31,327 nucleotides of DNA, from assembly GCA_937885175.1 (NCBI GenBank), contig CAKZZO010000122.1, positions 1 through 31,327 of the forward strand, read 5' to 3'. The position numbers and the translations under genes were made by a program. This document shows, in pieces, positions 24,065 through 31,244 of this stretch. The notes under the pieces are model-generated. The model worked only from the letters and a program-made list of their open reading frames with translations, did no database searches and was not told where the DNA came from. Source of the DNA: an uncultured Treponema sp. (GTDB lineage: Bacteria; Spirochaetota; Spirochaetia; Treponematales; Treponemataceae). Numbering within the stretch: position 1 is the first letter of the stretch; the number at the start of each line of letters is the position of its first letter.

Positions 24065-24082
24065 TTTTTTTTTGGGGGGGGG
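24065..24082. repeat. T9G9 homopolymer pair
   Basis: Nine T (24065-24073) are followed by nine G (24074-24082) in the spacer between the convergent XRE and argG genes. Such G tracts are prone to slippage and assembly error. An ATG directly after the G tract opens an 11-codon frame only. Confidence 0.8.
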
Positions 24083-24144
24083 ATGATTTTTGCAGGCACA
24101 TCGCCACAGATGGCATAACGAAGATTCTTCCTTAAAAAAATTCA

Positions 24145-24164
24145 AGCCCGCAAAGATGCGGGCT
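24145..24164 (-). terminator. Rho-independent terminator of argG
   Basis: AGCCCGCA (24145-24152) and TGCGGGCT (24157-24164) form a GC-rich 8-base stem with a 4-base loop. On the minus strand it is followed after four bases by a run of seven T. Two further stems lie between it and the argG stop: 24176-24195 (CGGCGG/CCGCCG) and 24204-24221 (TTTGCC/GGCAAA). The three stems fill most of the convergent spacer. Confidence 0.8.
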
Positions 24165-24231
24165 GAAAAGCGTGACGGCGGTTTTACTGCCGCCGAACTT
24201 CGGTTTGCCAAGGACGGCAAAACAAAGTCAC

Positions 24232-25497
24232 TTACTCCGTGGGACGCTTCTTTAGGTTTTTGCTTTCTTTGACCGCCTGTCCTTCGCCAACCTGCTGCTC
24301 CATCATGGCACGCACTTTAAGCGGCAGGCCAAAAAGGGTGATGAAGCCCTGAGCATCGTGGTGGTCGTAGAGGTCGCCTGTAGTGAAAGACGCAATGCTT
24401 TCGTTGTAGAGGCTGTACTTTGACCATGAACCTGCGCCACGGATTGAACCCTTGTAGAGTTTGAGGTTGACCCAGCCGGTACAGGTTTCCTGCGTCTTAT
24501 CCACAAAAGCCATGCAAGCGTCCATCAGCGTGGTGAACCACTTTCCATCGTAAATCAATTCGCTCATACGCAGGGAAACCTGCTGCTTGTAGTGGTAGGT
24601 GTCGCGGTCAAGGCAGAGGTGATCCATCATCTCGTGAGCGGCGTAAAGAATCGCTCCACCCGGTGTCTCGTACACACCGCGGCTCTTCATGCCCACGCAG
24701 CGGTTTTCGCAGATGTCAACCAAGCCAACACCGTTTCTTCCGCCGATTTTGTTCAGTTCGGTCATCAGTTCAAGACCGCCCATCTTCTTTCCGTTTACGC
24801 TGACGGGAATACCCTTTTCAAATTCAATCTTAACGTACTCGCCAGCTTCGGGAGCATCTTCCGGGCAGACCGTGTTTTTGAGCATGTGCTTGTAGTTTGG
24901 CTCATTTTCAGTCTTTTCCAGCTCCAGACCCTCGTGGCTGATGTGCCAGATGTTTTCGTCACGGCTGTAAGACTGGTCTTTCTTCATCGGAACTTCAAGT
25001 CCGCGGTCTTCCAGGAATTTGATTTCAGCATCACGGCTGTCCATGTTCCACTTTGGGTCACGCCATGCAGCGATTACCCGCAGGTCAGGAGCAAATGCCT
25101 TGATTGCAAGTTCAAAACGAATCTGGTCGTTTCCCTTACCTGTTGCGCCGTGACAGATAGCCGTAGCACCTTCCTGCCTTGCATACTCAACCAGAATTTT
25201 TCCGATAAGGGGACGAGCCGTTGAAGTGCCCAGCAGATACTGGTCTTCATACTTGCAGTTTGCCTTTACTGCCGGCCAGATGTATTCTTCAATATATTCC
25301 TGCCGGGCATCCACAACATAGCAGGCTGATGCACCAGTCTTTACCGCCCGTGACTTGATTTTTGGCCAGTCATCGCCCTGACCAACATCAATACAAACTG
25401 CGATAACATCGTAGTCATAATTTTCTTTAAGCCAGGGAATGATAACCGTTGTGTCCAATCCACCTGAATACGCAAGGATAACCTTTTCTTTTGCCAT
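24232..25497 (-). CDS. argG: Argininosuccinate synthase (ArgG)
   Basis: ArgG joins citrulline and aspartate with ATP to argininosuccinate in arginine synthesis. The start at 25497 (MAKEKVILAYSGGLDTT) has GAGG seven bases upstream; the longer frame in front lies in the regulatory region. The 421-residue protein has the PP-loop SGGLDT (11-16), the DVGQGDD block near 37-43, ATGKGNDQIRFE near 120-130, and AYSR-like DQSYSRDENIWHISHEG, and the citrulline region MKSRGVYETPGG. All are intact. argH is not in the window. Two ArgR-like palindromes stand upstream, and a strong terminator follows. Confidence 0.97.
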   Translation of the reverse strand: MAKEKVILAYSGGLDTTVIIPWLKENYDYDVIAVCIDVGQGDDWPKIKSRAVKTGASACYVVDARQEYIEEYIWPAVKANCKYEDQYLLGTSTARPLIGKILVEYARQEGATAICHGATGKGNDQIRFELAIKAFAPDLRVIAAWRDPKWNMDSRDAEIKFLEDRGLEVPMKKDQSYSRDENIWHISHEGLELEKTENEPNYKHMLKNTVCPEDAPEAGEYVKIEFEKGIPVSVNGKKMGGLELMTELNKIGGRNGVGLVDICENRCVGMKSRGVYETPGGAILYAAHEMMDHLCLDRDTYHYKQQVSLRMSELIYDGKWFTTLMDACMAFVDKTQETCTGWVNLKLYKGSIRGAGSWSKYSLYNESIASFTTGDLYDHHDAQGFITLFGLPLKVRAMMEQQVGEGQAVKESKNLKKRPTE

Positions 25498-25521
25498 ATA
25501 ATGCCTCGATTTACCTAAAAA

Positions 25522-25535
25522 TGAATATTTATGCA
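25522..25535. promoter_or_regulatory. ArgR-box-like operator 1 upstream of argG
   Basis: TGAATATTTATGCA matches the ARG-box core TGAAT-WWWW-ATTCA with one mismatch. It lies about 25 bases upstream of the argG start. No argR gene is present in the window. Confidence 0.5.
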
Positions 25536-25550
25536 ATAACTCTACCGTTT

Positions 25551-25567
25551 TTGCATATTTTATGCAA
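25551..25567. promoter_or_regulatory. ArgR-box-like palindrome 2 upstream of argG
   Basis: TTGCATATTTTATGCAA is a perfect 7-base inverted repeat around three bases. It shares TTGCATA with operator 1 (read on the minus strand) at a distance of about 31 bases, or three helical turns. Its central spacing is one base longer than the standard ARG box. Confidence 0.45.
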
Positions 25568-25607
25568 TAGACAAAAACAGAGCACACAGGTATCTGCGTT
25601 GAAAAGT

Positions 25608-26402
25608 CTAGTTGAGTATCATGCGGTCACTGAGAGAGTCACCTTCTTTTGCCGTCTGGAATTTCTGCATCAAATCCTGCACCTGAAGGTTTTTCTTTTC
25701 CTCACCACGCACGTCAAAGACTACATTTCCGTCCAGCATCATAATCAGGCGGTTGCCGTACTGAATGGCGTGACGCATGTTGTGGGTAACCATGAAAGTG
25801 GTCAGATAATCTTTTTCTACAAAGTGCTGCGTCAAATCCAAGACTTTCTGCGCCGTCTTTGGGTCAAGGGCAGCGGTATGCTCGTCAAGCAAAAGCAACT
25901 CAGGTTTTTGCAGCGTAGCCATAAGCAGGGTAAGAGCCTGACGCTGACCGCCAGAAAGCAGCCCAACCTTGCTCTTCAAGCGTTTTTCCAAGCCCAAATC
26001 CAGCATGGCGAGTTTTTCACGATACAAATCCCTTTCTTTATTCAGAATACCCCAGCCAAGGGTGCGTCTTTTTCCCCGGCGCATGGCCATGGCAAGGTTC
26101 TCTTCTATCTCCATGTTGCCAGCCGTACCCATCATAGGATCCTGAAAGACACGACCAAGATATTTTGCCCGCTTGTATTCCGGCATATTGGTCAGATCAT
26201 CGCCATTCAGAACAATTGAACCTGTATCACAGGTGTGTACGCCAGCAATCAGATTGAGCAGCGTAGATTTTCCCGCGCCGTTTCCGCCGATAACCGTAAT
26301 AAAATCTCCGTCTTCAATCGTAAGGCTAATGTCGTGCAGAGCCCTTTTCTCGGTAATCATGCCCGCGTTAAAGGTTTTTGAAACATGAGTAATCTGAAGC
26401 AT
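25608..26402 (-). CDS. ABC transporter ATP-binding protein, TrpXYZ-type
   Basis: The 264-residue ATPase has Walker A GGNGAGKST near 38-46, a Q-loop in GRVFQDPMMG, the signature LLSGGQRQAL and Walker B LLLLDEHTAALDP, where the residue after the catalytic Glu is His instead of the usual Pro. This DEHTAALDP form is typical of the ATPases that accompany ABC_sub_bind-type binding proteins, thought to import tryptophan, tyrosine or other ligands. Its ATG shares one base with the permease stop (TAATG), so the two are coupled. The last residues run beyond the usual H-loop region (MVTHNMRHAIQYG) by about 50. No binding protein is nearby. Confidence 0.9.
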   Translation of the reverse strand: MLQITHVSKTFNAGMITEKRALHDISLTIEDGDFITVIGGNGAGKSTLLNLIAGVHTCDTGSIVLNGDDLTNMPEYKRAKYLGRVFQDPMMGTAGNMEIEENLAMAMRRGKRRTLGWGILNKERDLYREKLAMLDLGLEKRLKSKVGLLSGGQRQALTLLMATLQKPELLLLDEHTAALDPKTAQKVLDLTQHFVEKDYLTTFMVTHNMRHAIQYGNRLIMMLDGNVVFDVRGEEKKNLQVQDLMQKFQTAKEGDSLSDRMILN

Positions 26403-27388
26403 TAGAGCCCCTCCCTGCGCGAGGCAACGACTCTCTCTACACGTGTATTCACCGCATTCTTTGAAACTTTCAATTCACTTTCGTACCTGCGTAAAAATGC
26501 ATGTGCAAACCACTTTCTTATCACCGGTATGGAAAGGGCTATGGCAACAATAACCGCCGTCAGCAACTTCAAGTCCGTAGACTTCAGGCCCAGCTGCAGG
26601 ACAATTGCAATGATGATGCGGTAAACAATTGAACCGAGGATTACCGAAGCCAGCGTAAACCAGAAAGGCAGGAAGCGACCAAAATAGCCGAAAATCACTT
26701 CGCCAAGAATGATGGAAGCCAAACCCACGACAATCGTACCAGTACCCATGCCAACATCGGCATAGCCCTGACTCTGGGCTACCAGTGCGCCGCTCATGGC
26801 GATAAGACCGTTACTCAGCATGAGTCCCAGAATCTTCATGGAATCAGTGTTTACGCCAAGGGCACGAACCATGCGGGGATTGTTTCCCGTTGCCCGCAGG
26901 CTTGCGCCAATTTCCGTTCCCAAAAACCAGTAGAGTGCCGCCACCAGAACCAGACAGAAAATCACGCCAACAATCAATGAGGCCTGGTTTGAAGTCACGT
27001 GAGCCGCCTTCTGCAGGCTGTTCATCAAGGTAGTCACACCCAAGAGAGGGGTATTTGCTTTTCCCATGACGCGGATATTGATTGAATAGAGGGCAATCAT
27101 GGAAAGAATACCGGCAAGAATCTCATGGATTTTAAGTTTGGTATGCAAAAAACCTGTCACCAGACCTGCAAGCAATCCTGCAAAGAAAGAAACGCACAAT
27201 GCCACAAGCGGATGATATCCTTTAACGATTAAGATTGCACAAGTTGAACCGCCCAGTGCAAAGGAACCGTCACAGGTCATATCGGCAATATTCAAGATAC
27301 GGAAGGTCATAAAAACACCTACCGTCATAATTCCCCACAGAACGCCCTGAGCAACAGCGCCCTGCATCGCAAGCAAAATACTAGTCAT
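26402..27388 (-). CDS. ABC transporter permease, TrpXYZ-type
   Basis: The 328-residue membrane protein has eight to ten hydrophobic segments. The pattern GVLWGIMTVGVFMTFRILNIADMTCDGSFALGG at the N terminus, then ALYSINIRVMGKANTPLLG and ATGNNPRMVRALGVNTDSMKILGL in the middle (the coupling region), and SGALVAQSQGYADVGMGTGTIVVGLASIILGE, are typical of branched-chain-type permeases paired with ABC_sub_bind proteins. The binding protein that usually precedes this gene is absent; plsC stands in its place. A good promoter (27395-27423) overlaps the plsC stop, with its -10 six bases before the ATG and no Shine-Dalgarno. Ligand unknown. Confidence 0.9.
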   Translation of the reverse strand: MTSILLAMQGAVAQGVLWGIMTVGVFMTFRILNIADMTCDGSFALGGSTCAILIVKGYHPLVALCVSFFAGLLAGLVTGFLHTKLKIHEILAGILSMIALYSINIRVMGKANTPLLGVTTLMNSLQKAAHVTSNQASLIVGVIFCLVLVAALYWFLGTEIGASLRATGNNPRMVRALGVNTDSMKILGLMLSNGLIAMSGALVAQSQGYADVGMGTGTIVVGLASIILGEVIFGYFGRFLPFWFTLASVILGSIVYRIIIAIVLQLGLKSTDLKLLTAVIVAIALSIPVIRKWFAHAFLRRYESELKVSKNAVNTRVERVVASRREGL

Positions 27389-27394
27389 GCTTTC

Positions 27395-27423
27395 ATTATA
27401 GAAAATATCACTGATTTATACAA
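27395..27423 (-). promoter_or_regulatory. Promoter of the TrpXYZ-type permease-ATPase pair
   Basis: On the minus strand TTGTAT (27423-27418) and a perfect TATAAT (27400-27395) are 17 bases apart. The -10 ends six bases (GAAAGC) before the ATG. The -35 overlaps the last codons and stop of plsC. It implies transcription separate from aroA-plsC and a leaderless message. Confidence 0.6.
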
Positions 27424-28126
27424 CAGACACGATTTTTTCCACGATGGCATCCCGCACTTTGTCGGCAATCTGCTGAGAAGTCAAGTCCTTGTAGTCATCA
27501 TAATAAATCGGCTTGAGGAAATGCACTTGTGTCTGCACCGGCTTAACGGAATTGAATTCAAAGGGCTTGTAGGAATCCACCAGAGCCACGGGAACAATAG
27601 GGCATTTTGCCCGAATGGCACACTTAAAGGCACCCGGCCTGAACTGCTGCACGTTGTTGTGATTGTGGTTGTACTTGCCTTCCGGGAAGATGACAAAACG
27701 CTTTCCTCCCTTAATTTCATCGGTAATAGCCGTTATGCCCTCAAACTGACTGCGCATGCTTGTCCTGTCCAGCCGAAAGCCGTGAATCAGCGACACAAAT
27801 TCATCGGCAAAAGGAAGCCGTGAGCGTTTTTTGTCGATAACAACACTGCAGGGAGTGGGATGAGCACCAATAACCCCCAGGGCATCATACTTTCCCTGAT
27901 GATTGGGAAACATGACGTAACTGCCCTCCTTGGGAAGGTTTTCAAGACCGGTAACAAGCGTAGTAATATTCGCGGCCTTTTTCATCACTTCAATGTAATG
28001 CAGGATAGTCTGATAGTTCTGTTCCTGACTGTAGGCTTCCGGGTGACGTTTTGCCACGTGTCCTTTATGCAGAAAAGTAATGGCGGAAGGAAATGCCCTG
28101 ATTATCGTGTAGAAAATTCGTATCAT
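27416..28126 (-). CDS. plsC: 1-acyl-sn-glycerol-3-phosphate acyltransferase (PlsC)
   Basis: PlsC adds the second acyl chain in phosphatidic acid synthesis at the inner membrane. The start at 28126 (MIRIFYTIIRAFPSAITF) follows the aroA stop by four bases and has AAGG and GGG just upstream; a longer frame reaching 28174 would overlap aroA. The 236-residue protein has motif I as NHQGKYD (NHX4D type, with the catalytic His), block II near FRLDRTSM and block III FPEGKYNHNHN, then VPVALVDSYKP. The N terminus carries one probable membrane-association segment. It is co-transcribed with aroA, with no functional link between the two. Confidence 0.92.
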   Translation of the reverse strand: MIRIFYTIIRAFPSAITFLHKGHVAKRHPEAYSQEQNYQTILHYIEVMKKAANITTLVTGLENLPKEGSYVMFPNHQGKYDALGVIGAHPTPCSVVIDKKRSRLPFADEFVSLIHGFRLDRTSMRSQFEGITAITDEIKGGKRFVIFPEGKYNHNHNNVQQFRPGAFKCAIRAKCPIVPVALVDSYKPFEFNSVKPVQTQVHFLKPIYYDDYKDLTSQQIADKVRDAIVEKIVSVV

Positions 28127-28130
28127 ACCC

Positions 28131-29528
28131 TTACCTTTTCTTAAACTGAGAACCGATTCTGTCCATTTCCTCAAAAAAATGGGGAAAACTTACGGCACAG
28201 CATTCCGCATTGTGCACAATAATCTGCTCATCTACAGGAAGCCCCAAGCCCAGACAGGCCATAGCCATGGCTATACGATGGTCGCCGTAACTTTCGCAGA
28301 TGCCGCCATGGAGAGAGAATGCGGGATTGGACGAACCGTCTGCAAGCACGGGCGAGTGTCCGTTGATGATTAAGAAATCCTCGCCTTCTTCCACATGAGC
28401 CCCCAATGTCTGGAGTTCTTTTGCAAGCACGGAAATACGGTCGGTCTCCTTGCGGCGGCAGACGGCGGCATCTTCCAGCACAACCCTTCCCTCGGTAAAG
28501 CAGGCAATAACCGCAAGGGCACAGATGGCATCAGGAAAGCCAGACATGGCCACATGCAGTTCTTTTTGCGGCAATTTTTCCGTGGAAAGGCGGCCAATAC
28601 CATCCCCTGCCTTTTTTCCGCCGCGAACGGTGAGCGTTTCTTCTTCCCTGTTCCAGGTAATGTCTGCGCCTATGGACTGCAAGATAGCCACAATGGCATC
28701 GTCACCCTGAGTTCCACTTCCGTCGATGTTTTCTATGACAACTTCACTGTCGGTAAGCAGAGCCGCAATCAGCGGAAAGGCAACAGCCTCCCAGTCACTG
28801 GGAATCGTGCGCTCAAAGCCCTTGCATTCTGCTGGCGGCACCACGGTAATATGATGAAAATCAGGGGAAACAGTCACCTTTGCTCCCACGGTCTCCAGCC
28901 ATTTTTGGGTCATGGTAAGATAGGGCGTTTCTTTTGGATTAGTCAGCTCAATTTCCATGGGTCCAGTCATACGGATAGCTGCCAGCATGAGACCAGTGAT
29001 GTACTGGCTGCTTACACTGCCTTCCGTAATGATTTTGCCTGACTTGGAAACAGGTCCACGCACCACCAGGGGACAGCACTTGCTTCCAGGCTGAGTGACA
29101 AAGGCCTCTCCGCCCATCTGGCGAATCACATCAACCACATGGTCAACAGGCCGCTTGCGGATGCTTTCATCCCCCGTAAAAACAGACCAGCCGTCAAGGG
29201 TTGCCGCCACGGGAGCCATAAAATACAAAAGCGAGCCGCTGTTTCCTACATTGACAACATCATCGGGCAGATGCATGTGCTTGCCTGCACCTTCCACAAT
29301 CCAAGTAGAGCCGCAGAGACCTTCCGTATTCAAGTCAAGGTCAATTTCCGCACCAATCAAAGGAACTGCAGCAGCCGTGCTCAGACAGTCTGCACTGGGC
29401 AGGGGATTATGAATGATGGATCGACCTTCCGCAAATGTTGCAAGAATCAGCGCACGAATGGTGTGTGATTTAGAACCGGGAACACGAATGTGTCCCGCAA
29501 GTGCCTGTCTTTTTGCAATAACGTCCAT
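28131..29528 (-). CDS. aroA: 3-phosphoshikimate 1-carboxyvinyltransferase, EPSP synthase (AroA)
   Basis: AroA joins shikimate-3-phosphate and PEP, step six of the shikimate route. The 465-residue length is a little above the usual 430. Motifs are PGSKSHTIRALILA near 17-30 (Lys, Ser and Arg that bind substrate), GNSGSLLYF near 92-100, TGDESIRKRP, SSQYITGLMLAA, RRKETDRI and YGDHRIAMAMA. The third motif of the N-terminal half normally reads NAGT-x-x-R; here the Arg position is Tyr (NSGSLLY), an unusual change beside the PEP site. All other key residues seem present. The gene starts without a Shine-Dalgarno, seven bases after a -10 TACAAT. Confidence 0.93.
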   Translation of the reverse strand: MDVIAKRQALAGHIRVPGSKSHTIRALILATFAEGRSIIHNPLPSADCLSTAAAVPLIGAEIDLDLNTEGLCGSTWIVEGAGKHMHLPDDVVNVGNSGSLLYFMAPVAATLDGWSVFTGDESIRKRPVDHVVDVIRQMGGEAFVTQPGSKCCPLVVRGPVSKSGKIITEGSVSSQYITGLMLAAIRMTGPMEIELTNPKETPYLTMTQKWLETVGAKVTVSPDFHHITVVPPAECKGFERTIPSDWEAVAFPLIAALLTDSEVVIENIDGSGTQGDDAIVAILQSIGADITWNREEETLTVRGGKKAGDGIGRLSTEKLPQKELHVAMSGFPDAICALAVIACFTEGRVVLEDAAVCRRKETDRISVLAKELQTLGAHVEEGEDFLIINGHSPVLADGSSNPAFSLHGGICESYGDHRIAMAMACLGLGLPVDEQIIVHNAECCAVSFPHFFEEMDRIGSQFKKR

Positions 29529-29535
29529 ATATAAA

Positions 29536-29565
29536 ATTGTAACACAGATTGCAACTTTTTGTCAT
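29536..29565 (-). promoter_or_regulatory. Promoter of aroA-plsC
   Basis: On the minus strand ATGACA (29565-29560) and TACAAT (29541-29536) are 18 bases apart, each with one mismatch to consensus. The -10 ends seven bases before the aroA ATG. It overlaps, back to back, the promoter of the opposite gene. Confidence 0.6.
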
Positions 29566-29577
29566 CTCTTTTATTCT
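29549..29577 (+). promoter_or_regulatory. Promoter of the acyl-CoA synthetase gene
   Basis: TTGCAA (29549-29554) and TATTCT (29572-29577) are 17 bases apart. The -10 ends eight bases before the ATG at 29586. The -35 element is the same TTGCAA as in front of the lipoprotein gene at 62. It interleaves with the aroA promoter, so both cannot hold polymerase at once. Confidence 0.55.
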
Positions 29578-29585
29578 AATAGGAT

Positions 29586-31244
29586 ATGGCAAGAACGTAT
29601 GATGACAGCATGTTTATAGACACATTTGAGCACGAATACACATGGCTGAACGGTTTTATGCGCAACGTGCATCGTTTTTCCACCCGTTCCGCCGTCATCG
29701 ACCCTGACCAGAAAAAAAACTGGACTTACGCGGAACTGAATGCCGAGGCAAACAGACTCGCCCATGCCCTGAAAAAAGACGGCGTGCAAAAAAATGACCT
29801 CGTGATGACCGCCCTGCGCAACTCCCCTGCTTTCTGTACCTGTTACATTGCCCCCAGAAAAATCGGAGGCATCCTGCTTGCGGCAAACTACAATCTTGCG
29901 GCGGGAGAACTTGCCCTGCTCATCACCCACAACAAGCCAAAAATCATCATCTATTCCGCAAACATCAGAGACGTCATGGTTCAGGCAGAATCCCTGTGCA
30001 AATGGAAGCCCCAACGCTTTGTGCTTGCGGACAATATCGAAGGATACGAGCCACCAAAGAATCACCTGCTTTACGAAGACTACATTGCGGAAGCGTCAGA
30101 AAAAGAGCCTGAAAGGAATTTCCGTCCCCACATTTACGATGAAGTGCTGAGGCTCTGCACCAGCGGCAGCACTGCCCTGCCAAAAAGCGTTCCCATCAAT
30201 GACATAAACGAAGTGCTTTCCGCCCACGACGTAATCATGCACTATCCCCTGCGCCACGATGACGTCTGCCTGAACATGACTCCCCAGTTTCACCGAGGGG
30301 GCTGTCACTCAGGCGGACAATGCCCCACTTTTTATGCAGGTGCCGCCCTGATTATCATGCGCAGCTTTAAGCCCCAGAGCGCATTGGACTGGGTAGAAAG
30401 GTACGGTATCACCTTTATGATGGGAACCCCTGCAAACCTTGCCATGCTTGCCCGTGCACAGGAACGCAACAAAAGGAATCTCTCCAATCTACGGGGCATC
30501 GTCACCATGGGCGCACCGCTTTCCCGAACTGACTGCATGCGCTTTATGGACACACTCACTCCCCACATCTTTAACGGCTACGGCACCACAGAAACCTTTT
30601 GGAATTCATTTTTGCGCCCCGATGATTTGCCCGACGGAGCAGGCTCTGTAGGAGCAAGCTGCATAGACGATGAAGTGCGCGTTGTACGTATCTACGAAAA
30701 CAAAAAGGCAGAGCCTGACGACACCGTACCCCAGGACAACAGCACCGAGGGAGAAATCATCGTCTTTAGCCCGGAAAAAACCACCTATTCCTACTACCAA
30801 AACAAGGAAGCCACTGCCGAACGCTTTTACAAAGGATGGATGTACACAGGCGACATAGGAGTGTGGGATAAAAAGTGGTTTGTCACCGTGCGTGGCCGCA
30901 AAGACGACATGATGGTTGTAGCCGGAGAAAACATCTACCCCACCCAGATTGAAGACGCCCTCAGCGAATATGAAAAAGTAAAGGACTGCATGGTTGTCTC
31001 CGTGACCGACACAGTGCGGGGAGAAGCCGTCTGCGCCTACGTTGTTCCCAAAGACGACAGCCTCACCATCCACGACCTGGCACTTTTTTGCAGTACCTCT
31101 CCCATGCTGTCTGCCTACAAGAGACCCCGCTACTTTGCCCTGCTAAAAGAACTTCCCCGCACCGCCACCGGAAAAAAAATGCGCTTTGTCCTCAAAGAAC
31201 GCGCGAAAGAAGATTTGGAATCCGGCATGTTACGCAAAGACTAG
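29586..31244 (+). CDS. AMP-dependent acyl-CoA synthetase/ligase
   Basis: The 552-residue enzyme activates a carboxylic acid as acyl-adenylate, and most likely passes it to CoA or a carrier protein. Core motifs are present in order: LCTSGSTALPKSVP near 191-204 (the A3 phosphate loop), NGYGTTETFW near 326-335 (A5), YTGDIGVWDKKWF (A7), GRKDDMMVVAGENIYPTQIEDAL (A8) and the catalytic Lys in ATGKKMRFVL (A10) near 530. The A3 loop differs from the usual TSGTTGxPKG by Ala-Leu for Gly-x and Ser for the last Gly. The hydrophobic acyl pocket does not show its substrate. It is divergent from aroA, with 57 bases between. The remaining 83 bases hold a weak 4-base stem and, at the edge, ATGAAAAG, possibly the start of the next gene. 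Confidence 0.9.
   Translation: MARTYDDSMFIDTFEHEYTWLNGFMRNVHRFSTRSAVIDPDQKKNWTYAELNAEANRLAHALKKDGVQKNDLVMTALRNSPAFCTCYIAPRKIGGILLAANYNLAAGELALLITHNKPKIIIYSANIRDVMVQAESLCKWKPQRFVLADNIEGYEPPKNHLLYEDYIAEASEKEPERNFRPHIYDEVLRLCTSGSTALPKSVPINDINEVLSAHDVIMHYPLRHDDVCLNMTPQFHRGGCHSGGQCPTFYAGAALIIMRSFKPQSALDWVERYGITFMMGTPANLAMLARAQERNKRNLSNLRGIVTMGAPLSRTDCMRFMDTLTPHIFNGYGTTETFWNSFLRPDDLPDGAGSVGASCIDDEVRVVRIYENKKAEPDDTVPQDNSTEGEIIVFSPEKTTYSYYQNKEATAERFYKGWMYTGDIGVWDKKWFVTVRGRKDDMMVVAGENIYPTQIEDALSEYEKVKDCMVVSVTDTVRGEAVCAYVVPKDDSLTIHDLALFCSTSPMLSAYKRPRYFALLKELPRTATGKKMRFVLKERAKEDLESGMLRKD

Noticed and set aside
24083..24118. An 11-codon frame starting at the ATG directly after the G9 tract
   Set aside because: It is too short and has no support beyond the G run, which need not act as a ribosome-binding site.
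24592..25224. A 210-codon plus-strand frame opposite argG
   Set aside because: The argG protein is unmistakable on the minus strand, and this frame shows no domain or start signal.
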